Notes under the pieces: generated by a model
Databases searched by the model: none
The model's input: only the letters and a program-made list of their open reading frames with translations
What the model was told of the DNA's origin: nothing
Shown: positions 33,257-43,287 of the stretch, piece by piece
Position numbering within the stretch: the first letter of the stretch is position 1
How the letters are laid out: each line of letters begins with the position of its first letter
Source: Pseudo-nitzschia pungens
Lineage: Eukaryota; Bacillariophyta; Bacillariophyceae; Bacillariales; Bacillariaceae
Assembly: GCA_037355855.1 (NCBI GenBank)
Contig: CM074764.1
Location: forward strand, 310,001-374,000
DNA: 64,000 nucleotides
Direction of reading: 5' to 3'
Made by a program: the position numbers and the translations under genes

Positions 33257-35142
33257 TCAATTCGATGAGCAAACGTTTGGAACAAACTTCATGCATTTGA
33301 TTGAGTGGTTTTCGTCCGAAGAGTAGTCCTCGTCGCTGCTTCGCTTCCTCCGCTTGCCATCCTGTCGCTCAAAGACATAAGTGCTACTCTTGAAGACCTG
33401 CTTGTTCGAGATCGCCTTTTGCTGCTTGTTGTAATCCCGGAGGGATATAGCCACCTTGCTTCGGATTTCGAGGCGATCCTCCAGGACGATCCACCAGCCG
33501 CGCCTGTCCCAGGTTAGAAAACGGCCACCCCTCGACTCGATTTCGCGGACAATCTTCCACACAAGATTCTTTTTCGCCGTTTGCCCAGCATTGACGTGCT
33601 CGTCGTGGTACTTCTCAAACATTCCGCGAAAGGCGACGTTCCCGGGGTGCAGCATGCAGGACTTGCCCGCAGATCGGAAAATAACGTCGGTGAGGCCCGG
33701 GCAATCCATGAGGTCGTTGCTGAGGTTGTAGCCGTTGTCTCTACGTTTCGTTTCGATTTCCAACAATTTCCGGGCCTTTATCCACTGGAGAAAAGTTTTG
33801 ACTTTCAGCGTTCCGGTCCCAGTGATCGGGATGAGACTGACGGGAACCCCATACCCCATCAATTCGTACAGCAGTTCTATTTGTTCTCCTGTGTAAAGGA
33901 AAGTGGCAACGAACAAATCCATGAGTAAACCAAAAGGCGTCACCGACGAACTCCTGGGTTGTCCCCATCATTTGGTTAGTGACACAAATCAATCACATAG
34001 TATACGCAGTACGCACCGCTGTGGAACTTCAACCTCGTAATGCGCTTGAAATTGTGCTCGGACATGCATAGTGACAACATAGCCTGAGCCATGCGATAGA
34101 ATGGCGTATTCGGGAAACAAAAATGAAAGCACACAAACCGGGTTGGAATGTTGTTGACGAGTTTCGCTACAAGGGATCGGTGACTAGATTCAGGCAGCTG
34201 AAGACGCTCGACCCCGGGCCAGAACAACAGGAGGCATCCACACCGTTGCGTTTCGACATCGTAGCCTGCCACAAAGGCCAGATAAAGAAATATCTTGATC
34301 TGAGGAGTATTTGATTTGTTGGAGGAAAAGCGCAGACGCGAAACAAACGGCAGCGACAGAATGAAGAAGTAGCAAAAAAAAAGTAAAAAAAAAAAGGACA
34401 GTGAGCAAACGCTTCCACGACCAGAGATGTGGGATATAACAGACGTCCAAATGATTTTGGAATACGAGCGACTGGCACCGTTTCGTTTCGCTTCGCTTCG
34501 TTCGCTTCGCTTCGGTTTTGTTCTTACACGTGTTTTTGAATCGAGAAGCAGGGCATCCATGACAAAGAATATGATTCGCCTCCCGCTCCGATCGCGAAAG
34601 GGCAACAGCTGCAAATAGCCGGCACGGAGAGCGGCCTGGGCTTCCTTGGTATCGATGAAAAAACCCATAGTGGTATCAAACTGCCGTAAAGCTTCCAAAC
34701 CGTAGAGCTCTGAGATTGTGTCGAGAAAGGTCATCATCCGCGCTACCGCCGCTCGGGGGTCGAAAAAGACAAACCGGAGGAAACGCAACCGAAACTGCTC
34801 GTCTACAAGAATGTTCTTGGACGCGATATTTCCAGGTTGGTTCATGATCGAATCGTAGGAAACCCTGGCCGAGTGATGAAGCTTATCCAGTTCGATTTGG
34901 AATGATTGCAAGGCATTCGATATGAGTTCGGGATTTTCTTTGGTGGCCATGCTAGCGACACCATGGATTTCTTCGTATATTGCGTTCCGATCGCCAATGG
35001 AAAGCTTGTCGATCTGCTGGGCCATCATCTTGTTCACGGCATTCGGGTTGACACACTCGTTCGAAACGATCGACATATCATCGATGCTTGTGTTGTCGTC
35101 GTAATCGAATCCACGGGCGTGGCTGTCTTCGTCCTCTTCCAT
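33257..35142 (-). CDS. CRAL-TRIO-like domain fused to a DUF6824-like domain
   Basis: Exons 35142-34528, 34299-34013 and 33953-33257 join in phase to 532 residues. The N-terminal half has FLRFVFFDPRAAVARM, then GYLQLLPFRDRSGRRIIFFV and KIFLYLAFVAGYD, which look like a Sec14/CRAL-TRIO lipid-binding fold. The C-terminal half has DVIFRSAGKSCMLHPGNVAF, then YHDEHVNAGQTAKKNLVWKI, GGRFLTWD, WWIVL and KVAISLRDYNK, resembling DUF6824 (DVLFGRG, HPGN..FR, IV..I...GGRFL), a family I associate with diatoms. The glycine-rich part of the usual FGRG motif is altered here (FRSAG). Lipid or hydrophobic ligand sensing tied to a nucleic-acid or protein-binding module is only inference. The 3' intron uses donor GTACTG, because the nearby GTGCGT would put a stop in frame. 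Confidence 0.75.
33954..34012 (-). other. Intron 2 of the CRAL-TRIO/DUF6824 gene (59 bases)
   Basis: Splicing at donor GC|GTACTG and acceptor CCCAG joins HSGA to SSVTPFGLL in frame. The overlapping donor GTGCGT three codons earlier is rejected because it yields a stop. The intron is very short. Confidence 0.7.
34300..34527 (-). other. Intron 1 of the CRAL-TRIO/DUF6824 gene
   Basis: Donor GTAAGAAC follows DSKTR and acceptor CTCAG precedes ATCAAGATATTT, giving SKTRIKIFLYLAFVAGYD. A CTTCG pentamer tract (about 34481-34516, plus strand) and poly-pyrimidine runs lie inside. Confidence 0.75.
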
Positions 35143-35185
35143 CTTGGGGTGTGGGGTTGGATTGCCTTCGGCGATTCACGTTTGT

Positions 35186-35227
35186 GTTGTGTTGTGTTGT
35201 GTTGTGTTGTGTTGTGTTGTGTTGTGT
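35186..35227. repeat. TTGTG pentanucleotide array
   Basis: About eight uninterrupted 5-bp units lie 44-85 bases upstream of the ATG of the minus-strand CRAL-TRIO/DUF6824 gene, so they are probably in its 5' UTR or core promoter. Confidence 0.85.
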
Positions 35228-35683
35228 AGGGTAAAGTTGGGTTGCTTTCTGTTTTCGTGCCTTTTGCGCGTGAGAGGATTGGTGACGCTCGGGATTCTGC
35301 GTTTTAGTTCGCGGTGATTGTTTCGATAGGGCAAGGGTACAGCGGAGTAAAGTTGAAGCACTTCGCAGATTATTGGAGTGGATCAATGAGATGTCAACCA
35401 CTGATTGTCAGATTATACCCGCATGATCAAAAATCTGTAATGACTGATGAATAATCATTAGCGGCCGAAATCATTTTGAGATTTATTTTCTAATGGAAAC
35501 AAACGAAGACTGGTGAGAGATAGGATCGATAAACGAACGTCGAGTAACCTTACCGGCACTTAATACCTTATTGAGAAGGGGTAAGTTAATTACGTGTACC
35601 TTTATCGTGAGACAAAATTCTATTTTGCATAAACAAGAAACACCGTAAACCTTAGCAACAAAGACGTCAATTACTAATTACCG

Positions 35684-35778
35684 TACAGAATTCCTATCAG
35701 TTGTGCCCGGGTTTCAGTAGAAATTATTAGTCGGGGACGTACCGGTAGAACCGGTGGACAGCTAAGAATTTTGTAGTA
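35684..35778. repeat. MITE-like palindromic element, copy 3 (diverged)
   Basis: The left end reads TACAGAATTCCTATCAGTTG and the right end GGACAGCTAAGAATTTTGTA followed by GTA. Arms are degraded relative to the other copies, and the centre differs, so this is an older copy. The total length remains 95 bp. Confidence 0.7.
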
Positions 35779-36913
35779 ACGGTACCAAAAAATACAATTA
35801 AGGTTCTTATCACTATCTTACCTGGTACATTTATTCAGTACGGTACAGGTAGGTGAATTAGAACAAAACGACACGACGAGACCGGTAGGTATGATGAGCG
35901 ACGAACAATATTACCGTATGTAATTACCGGTATATCGAAATCGAATGGTATTCCTATTTTTCCCCAATGGGTGAAAGAAATGATCACGGAATCTCGATTA
36001 CATAATCGAAAAAGCGCGTTGCCACAATTGTCACCCGCGATAGTTGGCTACTGGTACATCTGGTGGAATTCGACTTGAGATGTTTTGGTTTTACGAATAG
36101 CACCTTTCCTACTATCATCAGTTCGTCTTTCAATTTTTCTTTCACTGTTTCGAAACGATTCTTACGTGGAAGAGAGAAACAGTGTTAGGCTTGTTGAAAG
36201 ATGACAACATGTAAGCCGTAATTACATTCGATGCTACAAAGTCATTGAAACATCGGGTTTGGGTCTATGAATACCGTATTGAACAACTATATCTTTTATG
36301 CGATCTTTTTGTTTTCTCTCATGTTTGCAATCAGAACTAAGCAACCAGAATTTAACAACACTGTGACGTACTAAAAATTACGTCGTATTACACCATGTTA
36401 TTATTATCTTCTAACACTTTGTAGATCTGTTAATTGATGTAGAAATAAATCATGATAAGGTAAGGCTTATGCAATCTTGCCGCATCTGGGAGCGGTCGGA
36501 AATGAAAAAAGGTTTTCAGCAAACCGCATGTGCTTGTAAGATTACCCTACGGTATGAGTAATTAACCTTACTCGTAAGTTAATCTTAAGGTTACCGTGGT
36601 TACCCTAGTATTTTTACATTGAGTCACAGTAATCTTAACCTTAATTCTGTTGGGCGCGATTTTTTTACGTTCCATGTCATCTCCAAACGTTTGTCCCGTC
36701 CATTTTTCATTCCACGCCACCAATCAAAAATTAGTACCTGTACTACGAGTAAGATTACACTATTGAAAATACCGGAGGATAATTGTACTTCAAGAACTTT
36801 AGAGTAAGGTTATCATGTTGTACGACCCCGAAAAATTCAGTTGGAATTGATTGATTGATGCTGCCAACTTTGAGACACATCATTCTCAACCAACAAAATG
36901 ATGAAAGAAGGGA

Positions 36914-37008
36914 TACTACAAAATTCCTATCAGCTGTCCCCCGGTTCTACATCCCCAACTACTTGTTTCTACGGAAGCCGGGGGACAGCTGATAGGAATT
37001 CCGTAGTA
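36914..37008. repeat. MITE-like palindromic element, copy 4
   Basis: A 95-bp, well-preserved copy. Its left arm TACTACAAAATTCCTATCAG plus CTGTCCCCCGG mirrors CCGGGGGACAG plus CTGATAGGAATTCCGTAGTA. The loop CTACATCCCCAACTACTTGT is nearly identical to that of copy 2. Confidence 0.85.
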
Positions 37009-37178
37009 TAAGTAACCTTACCGGTACGTAATCTTACGGTAAGATTACTGGTAAGGTTACGGTAGAAATCCTAACAAAAGGTCCCCGAATTGAAGTAGAC
37101 ATCATAGTAAGATTCCCGTAGACTGCGATGACTGAGTCGACAGCTGCTGCCAGAATCCCGTTTTACGGTAATTAATCT

Positions 37179-37273
37179 TACTACAAAATTCCTAACAGCT
37201 GTCCGGTTGTTCTGCGCACCTGTGTACTAATTTCAACGTGCATTGGAGGTCAGCTGTTAGGAATTTCGTAGTA
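37179..37273. repeat. MITE-like palindromic element, copy 5 (AACAGC subfamily)
   Basis: A 95-bp copy. Both arms carry the same change (CCTAACAGCTG on the left, CAGCTGTTAGG on the right) compared with TATCAGC/GCTGATA in copies 1, 2 and 4, so pairing is kept. The loop sequence is unrelated to that of copy 4, only 170 bases away. Confidence 0.82.
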
Positions 37274-37438
37274 TTAGTACCTACGGTAAGATTACAGTAC
37301 CGCATGGATAGAAACGGTAAGGTTACGGTAGATGATTGTCAGTGTTGTATGGTAACCTTACCGGTACAGTAAGGTTTAATGTACGGAGTGCGATCTTGTA
37401 CCAATAAACCTTACTTCGTATTGTGTAAAGAACTTCCA

Positions 37439-37859
37439 GGAACATGGTTGATTTTTGTTTTTTGATAAATTTCAAAAATTCCCGGTCCTCCCCACACCGA
37501 ATCAGTGTCAAAGTGACACCCGGGGTCAAAGTGACACCCGGTGTCACTTTGACACTTGACACTCGCTGATACTTTTGGGGGTCAAAGTGACACCGGGTGT
37601 CATTTTGACACTGGGTGTCACTTTGACACTCACAAGAGAAGTAGAAAAATACGTAGAGTGTCAAAGTGACACCCGGTATCAAAGTGACACCCGGTGTCAA
37701 AGTGACACTTGACACTCGCTGATACTTTTGGGTGTCAAAGTGACCCCGGGTGTCAAAGTGACCCCGGGTGTCAAAGTGACACCCAGCGCTGAGTGGTGCA
37801 GGGGGGGCTGGAAAAATTTAATTTAAATTCTTAGAAAAAAATTAAATCAACCATGTTCC
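37439..37859. mobile_element. TIR element with internal GTGTCA-AAG-TGACAC palindromic minisatellite
   Basis: GGAACATGGTTGATTT at 37439-37454 is the exact reverse complement of AAATCAACCATGTTCC at 37844-37859, and similarity continues inward through T/A-rich sequence for about 50 bases. The interior (about 37505-37790) has about twelve copies, in both orientations, of a 15-bp inverted repeat GTGTCAAAGTGACAC often followed by CCCGG. A longer unit with CTTGACACTCGCTGATACTT is present twice. It has no coding capacity, since the frame reading through it is a repeat product. It looks like a non-autonomous DNA transposon with subterminal transposase-type binding sites; a cluster of regulator sites is an alternative. 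Confidence 0.7.
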
Positions 37860-38335
37860 AGTGAGATTACTTCTTACTGCATACTTTTCCGCTGTGTGGT
37901 CTAAATTAACTCATGAAACTCTTGATGAAACTCTGTGCGAACTGATACCGTTCTTGGCATAAGATTATCGGTAGGAGTGACAAGGAAGAAAGAGTGACAT
38001 TGACGTATGGTAAGTTTGATTGAAAAGTGATATCGGTTGCCGTTGTATGAGTCGGGTAAAGGTCCGATCTTCCATGCTAAAAGGCATGATAAGGTACCGT
38101 ACATACCGTTACGTTCGATCTAACCGATGCAGCCCACCCTCGCATTCTTTTTTTTTCTTGATCAGCTGTCGGTCTTGTTCGTCAGCGGCTAACCGGCAGG
38201 ATAGGAGCAGGGGCAAGAGTCGGTCCGCGGTCCTTTCGATTCGGTTGCGCCCTTGTCCGGCATCGGCACAAAAGGATGCCACTGTCGGGAAGGGCGCGCT
38301 CCGTTGCCATGCGGTCGGTGCTCGGTCGGCACACG

Positions 38336-39341
38336 ATGCCTGTGCGAATGCGGATTCGAATGCGGATTCGAATGCCGCTCGCAATGGCCTTGACGTTGGC
38401 AGCCGCCGCCTCGTTCGCGCTGTGCGAGGGATTTTCACCGGCGGTGAGAACTCTCGTACTCGGCAAGACGCTTTCGCAACTGGATGCGGATGCGGAATGC
38501 GAATCCTCGGTCGAGCCCGCTGTTATTGCCGTCGCCTCCCGAGGCATCGGAACCCGGGAAAGATCTACCGTGCGACGGGGGAGGGTCGGAGCGAAGACGG
38601 TTTGTCTCCTCTCTTTTCCTTTCGGCGATGGGTGTCGGTCCGAATCTGCTCCGGGATCCGGAATCCGCCGTCGCGGAGGAGATCGAGGCCCCGACACCGC
38701 CTCCCGGAAAGCGAAGAATCATCCGCTTGTCCTCGGGCCTGCAATTCAGTGACGCCCGGGTCGGTTCCGGATCCCCCGTTGATCCTTCCGGGGACGAAAC
38801 GTCGGACGCGAATTCGAGCGCCGCGGTGCTGATGCACCTGAGGGCGCTCAAGAGGGATGGAACGGTCCTCCTGGACACCTACTCCGAGGGACGTCCGCTC
38901 CTTTTCAGGGCGGGATCGATTCCCGCCGAGGAGCTCTACTACCTGAACGAGGGATCCGCGCTGCAAAAGGGCAGGATTCCCCTCGGCGTCCAGGACGCCA
39001 TCCTGGCGCCCGGAGCCGCGTCGTGGGAGGGCGGATACGGAAGGGCCGATCCGATGCGCACCGGTGGTTTGCGCATGGTGGTGGTTCCCCCCGAGCTGGC
39101 CTACGGAACCAAGGGGGTCTCCCGGTACGAAGCGCTCAAGCTGGGACTGAAAGCTCCCGTGGCGCGGAACGAGGTGTTGCGGTACGAGATTGAGTTGTTC
39201 CGGTGCAACGATGAATCCCTCGAATTGCCGGGAGGGGGCGACGACGATGCCGGGAAAGGAGGATTGGCGGGCGCAACGAGCGCTAGAGTCTGTTGTCTCG
39301 AGGAGTTGTATCCCTGTCCGACGAACAACGCACCCCAATAG
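38336..39341 (+). CDS. FKBP-type peptidyl-prolyl isomerase, predicted thylakoid-lumen protein
   Basis: About 334 residues from the ATG at 38336 (an in-frame ATG at 38276 would add 20). The N-terminus has an Arg/Met-rich stretch, a hydrophobic core (LAMALTLAAAASFALCE) and a GFSP segment, comparable to diatom bipartite plastid signals with Phe after the signal-peptide site. A second targeting element ERRRFVSSLFLSAMGVGP is a twin-arginine (Tat) signal for thylakoid lumen import. The FKBP domain includes LLDTYSEGRPLLFRAGS, the block GVQDAILAPG, and GGLRMVVVPPELAYGTKG. One extra G in the run 38577-38581 shifts the frame between the two targeting elements; correcting it gives a length divisible by three. 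Catalytic status is uncertain, as plant lumenal FKBPs often lack some active-site residues. Confidence 0.85.
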
Positions 39342-40449
39342 TAGTTGCTTGGTTCGAACCATGGCAGAGACAAGAGTGCCTTGTGATCTTGGATGTTAAG
39401 GAGAAGATAGAGGACGGAACGATAGAGAATTGTGGGTTGGTCCGCTGCTTTCTGCTCGTGAGCTCTGAGACGTTTGAATTATTGTTTTTCGGTGTCTTGG
39501 GTTGCCGTTTGGGCGCTGTCAATTCTGGAACGTTTTGAAGGTGCCGTACGCGAAAGGGACTCTGTGCCGTCTATTCCCGCTCGTGTCCGTCACTTTAGAA
39601 ACGTTCCAGACCAGCAGCAAAGGGACCTTTGTAGCAGCTACTAACCATCGAAGGAACGGATGGCTTTGCATTACCGGGTTGTCTTTGGGCTATGTGTACT
39701 TGGATGACGTATCTCGGGTTTCGTGTACGGGTGGAAACCGATGCCATCTCGTGACACTTGTATCCGAAACTTGAGACACGTCCTTTTAATGGCACCGAAG
39801 GGAACCTTGTGGTGCCGAGCCGTCGAGAGAACAAGTGGCGTCTAATTGCCCACACTAGGTGTTTCTGTGGCAATGCCACGGGGAAAGAATTGCTGTTCCG
39901 ATTTCTTTCCTCTTGTTGCGTTCGAGGACGTATTTGTCCCGCCGCTCTCAATTGAGCTATCCGACAGTAGTTTCTAGTATTCTTCGGTGTTGTGGAGTTC
40001 CTTCGGACCATTCGTACAATCTTCGGGCAAGCAAACCCTAATTTTTCGGCGGTCTGACTTTGTTAAAACACATGTTTATTTCTCACAGCTGTTCATGCAC
40101 TGGTCCTTGTGTCGCTGCAGTAGTCGTTCCTCATGAAATGTTCCTCGCTTACCAGCGCAGAGATCAAAGGTGTGTTGACGTGTAATGACCTCTTTTTCTC
40201 CAACTTTCCATATCCCTCGAATTTGTCTTGTCCGACGACCTCGTGTTACTATGAAATATAAAGTATTCTACGTGTCTTCTTCACTCATACTATTATCACT
40301 ACTTCCTAACCTTATTACACCATGCCAAATATATGTTGGTTTATTAGTATTTCCACTATGAGACTAACAATCCTACCCTAGACGGGTGCCGTATAGTAGT
40401 GCGGAACAAATCAGAAGCAATGATTGATTCGCTATTACTGCCATCGCTA
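39342..40449. other. Intergenic region
   Basis: No gene is supportable. There are loosely repeated segments around GAACGTTTT and AAAGGGAC (about 39530-39630) that resemble each other in inverted order near 39760-39810, but no clear element border. Confidence 0.45.
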
Positions 40450-40638
40450 CTACTTTTCCTCGTACATGTCCTTGTTCCCACCCTTTTTGCCCATTGCAGC
40501 CGACAAAGCCACCGGCATGGTGACGATGGTCCCGTCGACGGACAGCATCAGGTTCTCGTCGACGCAAGAAGAAGAAGAAGAAGGTCGTCGTTCCGGGACC
40601 ACGAGGGACGCAAAGGCGTTGCTTCGGGGGATCATCAT
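40450..40638 (-). CDS. Small hypothetical protein (62 residues)
   Basis: The frame starts MMIPRSNAFASLVVPERR, runs through a short Ser tract, and ends GKKGGNKDMYEEK. Codons are strongly C/G-ending (GTC, GAC, ACC, ATC, AAG), as in the confirmed genes and unlike the surrounding AT-rich DNA, which is the main support. A stop codon sits directly upstream in the same frame. No family is recognised; the N-terminus could be part of an organelle signal. It may be a 3' exon of a larger gene whose upstream exons I cannot see. Confidence 0.42.
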   Translation of the reverse strand: MMIPRSNAFASLVVPERRPSSSSSCVDENLMLSVDGTIVTMPVALSAAMGKKGGNKDMYEEK

Positions 40639-41269
40639 TCATCGCTCGTCATTCATCATCATCGTGTTCATCATGAGATTGTCGTCATTGTTTGCTGCTG
40701 TTGGTACTACGCGAACCGTACCGCATGGTGCGACCGACCGAGCGACCGTATCAACGACCAGCGGGTACCCCCTGAACATTTTCATAGTGGTCGACGGCCT
40801 TGTCCCTTTCCTCTGCCTGCACGGTACGATACGAGCATCGAGCACTCGCGCGATGGGTGCAGTACCGTTCCGTTCCGTTTCGTTCCGTACCTTGCGAACG
40901 GAGGAAAACTGAACGCAACCGCGTTGCATCCGAGCGCTGCTGCTTGGAGCAGGCAGGCAGACAAGCAGACAAGCCGTCCTGCAGGCACTTTGCTCGGGAG
41001 ACTCCACCGACCCAACGAGGCCCGTGAAGGGAGGAATCCATCCGTGCCGTGCCGTGCAGTGCAGTGCAGTGCCAGCAAGAGCCGCGGGCACAACCTAGGG
41101 CGGTCGCCACCGACCTAGTTGATAAACTTGAAGTCTACCTTCAGGCCAAAACACAACAGAACACATCAGAACACAACAGAACTGGAATGGACTGCTGTTG
41201 AATTTGACGGCTTCTGGTTGAGTGTCCGACGAATGAACGAATGAACGAATGAACGAATCCCAGCAGCGC

Positions 41270-41880
41270 GTGGACTGAACTTTACTCAACTGAACTCAAC
41301 TGGATTGGACTCAACTATACCGAATTCGACTGGACTGAACTCGACTGTACCGAATTCGACTGGACTGAACTCAACTGAACTGAACTTAAGTGAATTGGAC
41401 TGAACTCAACTGTACCGAACTCAACTGTACCGAACTCAACTGTACCGAACTCAACTGTACCGTACTCAACTGTACCGAACTCGGCTGGACTGAACTCGAC
41501 TCTATTGAACTCAACCTAACTTAACTTAACTCAACTGAACTCAACTGGACTGAACTCAACTGAACTCAACTGAACTCAACTGGACTGAACTCAACTCAAC
41601 TGAACTCAACTAGACTGAACTCAACTGCACTCAACTGTACCGAACTCGACTCTACCGAACTCGACTCTATCGTACTGAACTCGACTAACTCAACTCGACT
41701 CGACTCGACGACTGAACTGAACTGAACTGAACTGAACTGAACTGAACTCGACTCAACTCGACTCGACTCAACTGTACCAAACTCGACTCGACTCTACCGA
41801 ACTCTACCGTACCGAACTCAACCCAACTCAACCCAACTCAACCGAACTCAACCCAACTCGACCCAACTCAACCGGACGAA
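41270..41880. repeat. Degenerate ACTCA/ACTGA pentanucleotide array
   Basis: About 600 bases consist almost wholly of 5-bp units of the type RACTS + A/G (ACTCA, ACTGA, ACTCG, GTACCGA), with local higher-order 10- to 20-bp periods such as ACTCAACTGTACCGA. The decay pattern shows repeated local amplification rather than one slippage event. Confidence 0.85.
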
Positions 41881-42047
41881 TCCATCCATCCATCCATCCC
41901 GAGGAGATGACCGGATGGAGCGGATCCTTTCCCGGAACGCCACGCCCTTTGTTGAAGCGTTTGGCTCCGAAGATGGTGCTTCCAACGTGTTTTGTCGCTG
42001 CATCGCTGCTGCCAGGTTCCTGGTCGTTTCGTCGACTGCCTGTAGAA

Positions 42048-42235
42048 TGAATGCAATGCAATGCAATCAATGAATGCAATGCAATCAATGCAATCAATGC
42101 AATGAATGCAATGCAATGCAATGAATGCAATGCAATGCAATGCAATGAATGCAATGCAATGCAATGCAATGAATGCAATTCAATCAATGCAATCAATACA
42201 ATGCAATGCAATGCAATGCAATGCAATCAATCGCA
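42048..42235. repeat. AATGC/AATGA pentanucleotide array
   Basis: A 190-bp tract of AATGC, AATCA and AATGA units in mixed order. Frames through it encode repetitive Asn/Cys/Met or His/Cys/Ile strings and are not genes. Confidence 0.85.
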
Positions 42236-43287
42236 TATGATGGGGAAAAAGCAAAGGACCACGAACGAGCACTGAATGGCGACACTCGCCCAAGTCTCGC
42301 AGTGACAAACGGTACTCGTAGGATTGATTGATTCCAAGCACACCAGCAGTAGTATCTTACGGTAGTAGTATGATGTTCTTTTTTGGGGTAGAACCGAGAA
42401 ATAGTCGTACTAGATCATCGTCATCATCATCATCATCATTACTACCATTATACGGTAAGTTATGTACCAGAAAGTGTTCGTATTCGTACGGTACGGTAAC
42501 TTACGGTAGCCATTCCGCAATGGCACCGGCGTGCGACAACAAGCAACAAACCCAACCCTGATCGAGATCGATTGATTCGATTCGATTCGATTGATTCCCA
42601 AAATTCCCTCGATTCTCAATTCATTCGCGGTCACACGGGTCAGAGTGAGTCGGTCAGTCAGTCCGTTCATTACTTCTATCGACGTACCGTACCGGAAAGT
42701 AAAAAGTTACCGTACGAAATCGTACAATACCAGTAAGTTACGTAACGTAACCTTACTTTTCGGTCGAATTATCGTGCCGACACGAGACGACGGTTCGGAC
42801 GGAGCGAAACAGCATTGGTCGGTCCTCCCTCCCTCCCTCGCAATTTACCATGTTCATCGTCACTGTACGGTACGGTGAAAACCTTACGGTAAAGTACCGT
42901 AGAGTAAAATCGTAGTTTTGTTGCATGCTCGTCACCCACTCCAGCGCGGTTCAGGGTTCGCGCCAAAATTTTTTGAGATTACGGTACTGGTAACTTACCT
43001 GGTAATTACTCGTAAACCTTACGGAGCAGAATCAATCTTGCTCTCAAGATATTCCCAACGACCCACTCGCTCACTCACTCGCTCACTCTCAAAATCAAAA
43101 TCAACAGCAACAGCAACAGCGACAGCAACAGCAACAGCAGCAACAACCTCACAAGCACAGTAATTACGAAGCGCAACTAAGTCAAGATCACCGTGCGGTA
43201 CTAACTTACCAAATCTTGTCGCGACTCCCAACAATAATTGCTCGACGCACCGGTATACCCAACAAACGAAAACACAAAACACACACC

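Larger units (their letters stand above)
35143..38335. other. Long intergenic region rich in transposon-like repeats
   Basis: No gene is supportable over 3.2 kb. It holds a TTGTG pentamer array (about 35186-35227) upstream of the CRAL-TRIO gene, three palindromic MITE-like copies (35684, 36914, 37179), and a 421-bp inverted-repeat element with an internal palindromic minisatellite (37439-37859). The last 150 bases are promoter, 5' UTR or upstream coding of the FKBP gene. Confidence 0.6.
40639..43287. other. Repeat-dominated intergenic region
   Basis: No gene is supportable. It holds a ~600-bp degenerate pentamer array (41270-41880), a second AATGC-type array (42048-42235), smaller pentamer tracts (about 41047-41082, 42562-42592), TCATCA and CAACAG trinucleotide runs (about 42417-42440 and 43100-43145), and CGGTAC/CCGTAC words. 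The last 70 bases are the 5' leader of the LRR gene. Confidence 0.6.

Noticed and set aside
32320..33296. Overlapping minus-strand ORFs of 92-114 residues downstream of the CRAL-TRIO gene
   Set aside because: Codon choice is not like that of the confirmed genes, two frames overlap, and no family or splice structure is evident. A decayed gene cannot be excluded.
33954..34014. Donor GTGCGT for the last intron of the CRAL-TRIO/DUF6824 gene
   Set aside because: It would put a stop five codons into the next exon. The GTACTG donor four bases further keeps the frame without any correction.
37323..37715. A 130-residue minus-strand ORF with TPGVTLTPGVTL repeats
   Set aside because: It is a direct translation of the GTGTCAAAGTGACACCCGG minisatellite and has no unique coding sequence.
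37439..37859. CRISPR-like array (regular repeats)
   Set aside because: Repeat units are in both orientations, spacers are not unique or of constant length, and the genome is eukaryotic.
39342..39370. tRNA-like GGTTCGAACC box
   Set aside because: The T-arm-like sequence has no acceptor, D-arm or anticodon stem at proper spacing. No other tRNA or rRNA gene was seen.
41828..42275. Several ORFs made of HCIALH or NECNAMQC strings
   Set aside because: They are readings of the AATGC pentamer array on either strand; the period of five makes all frames similar.
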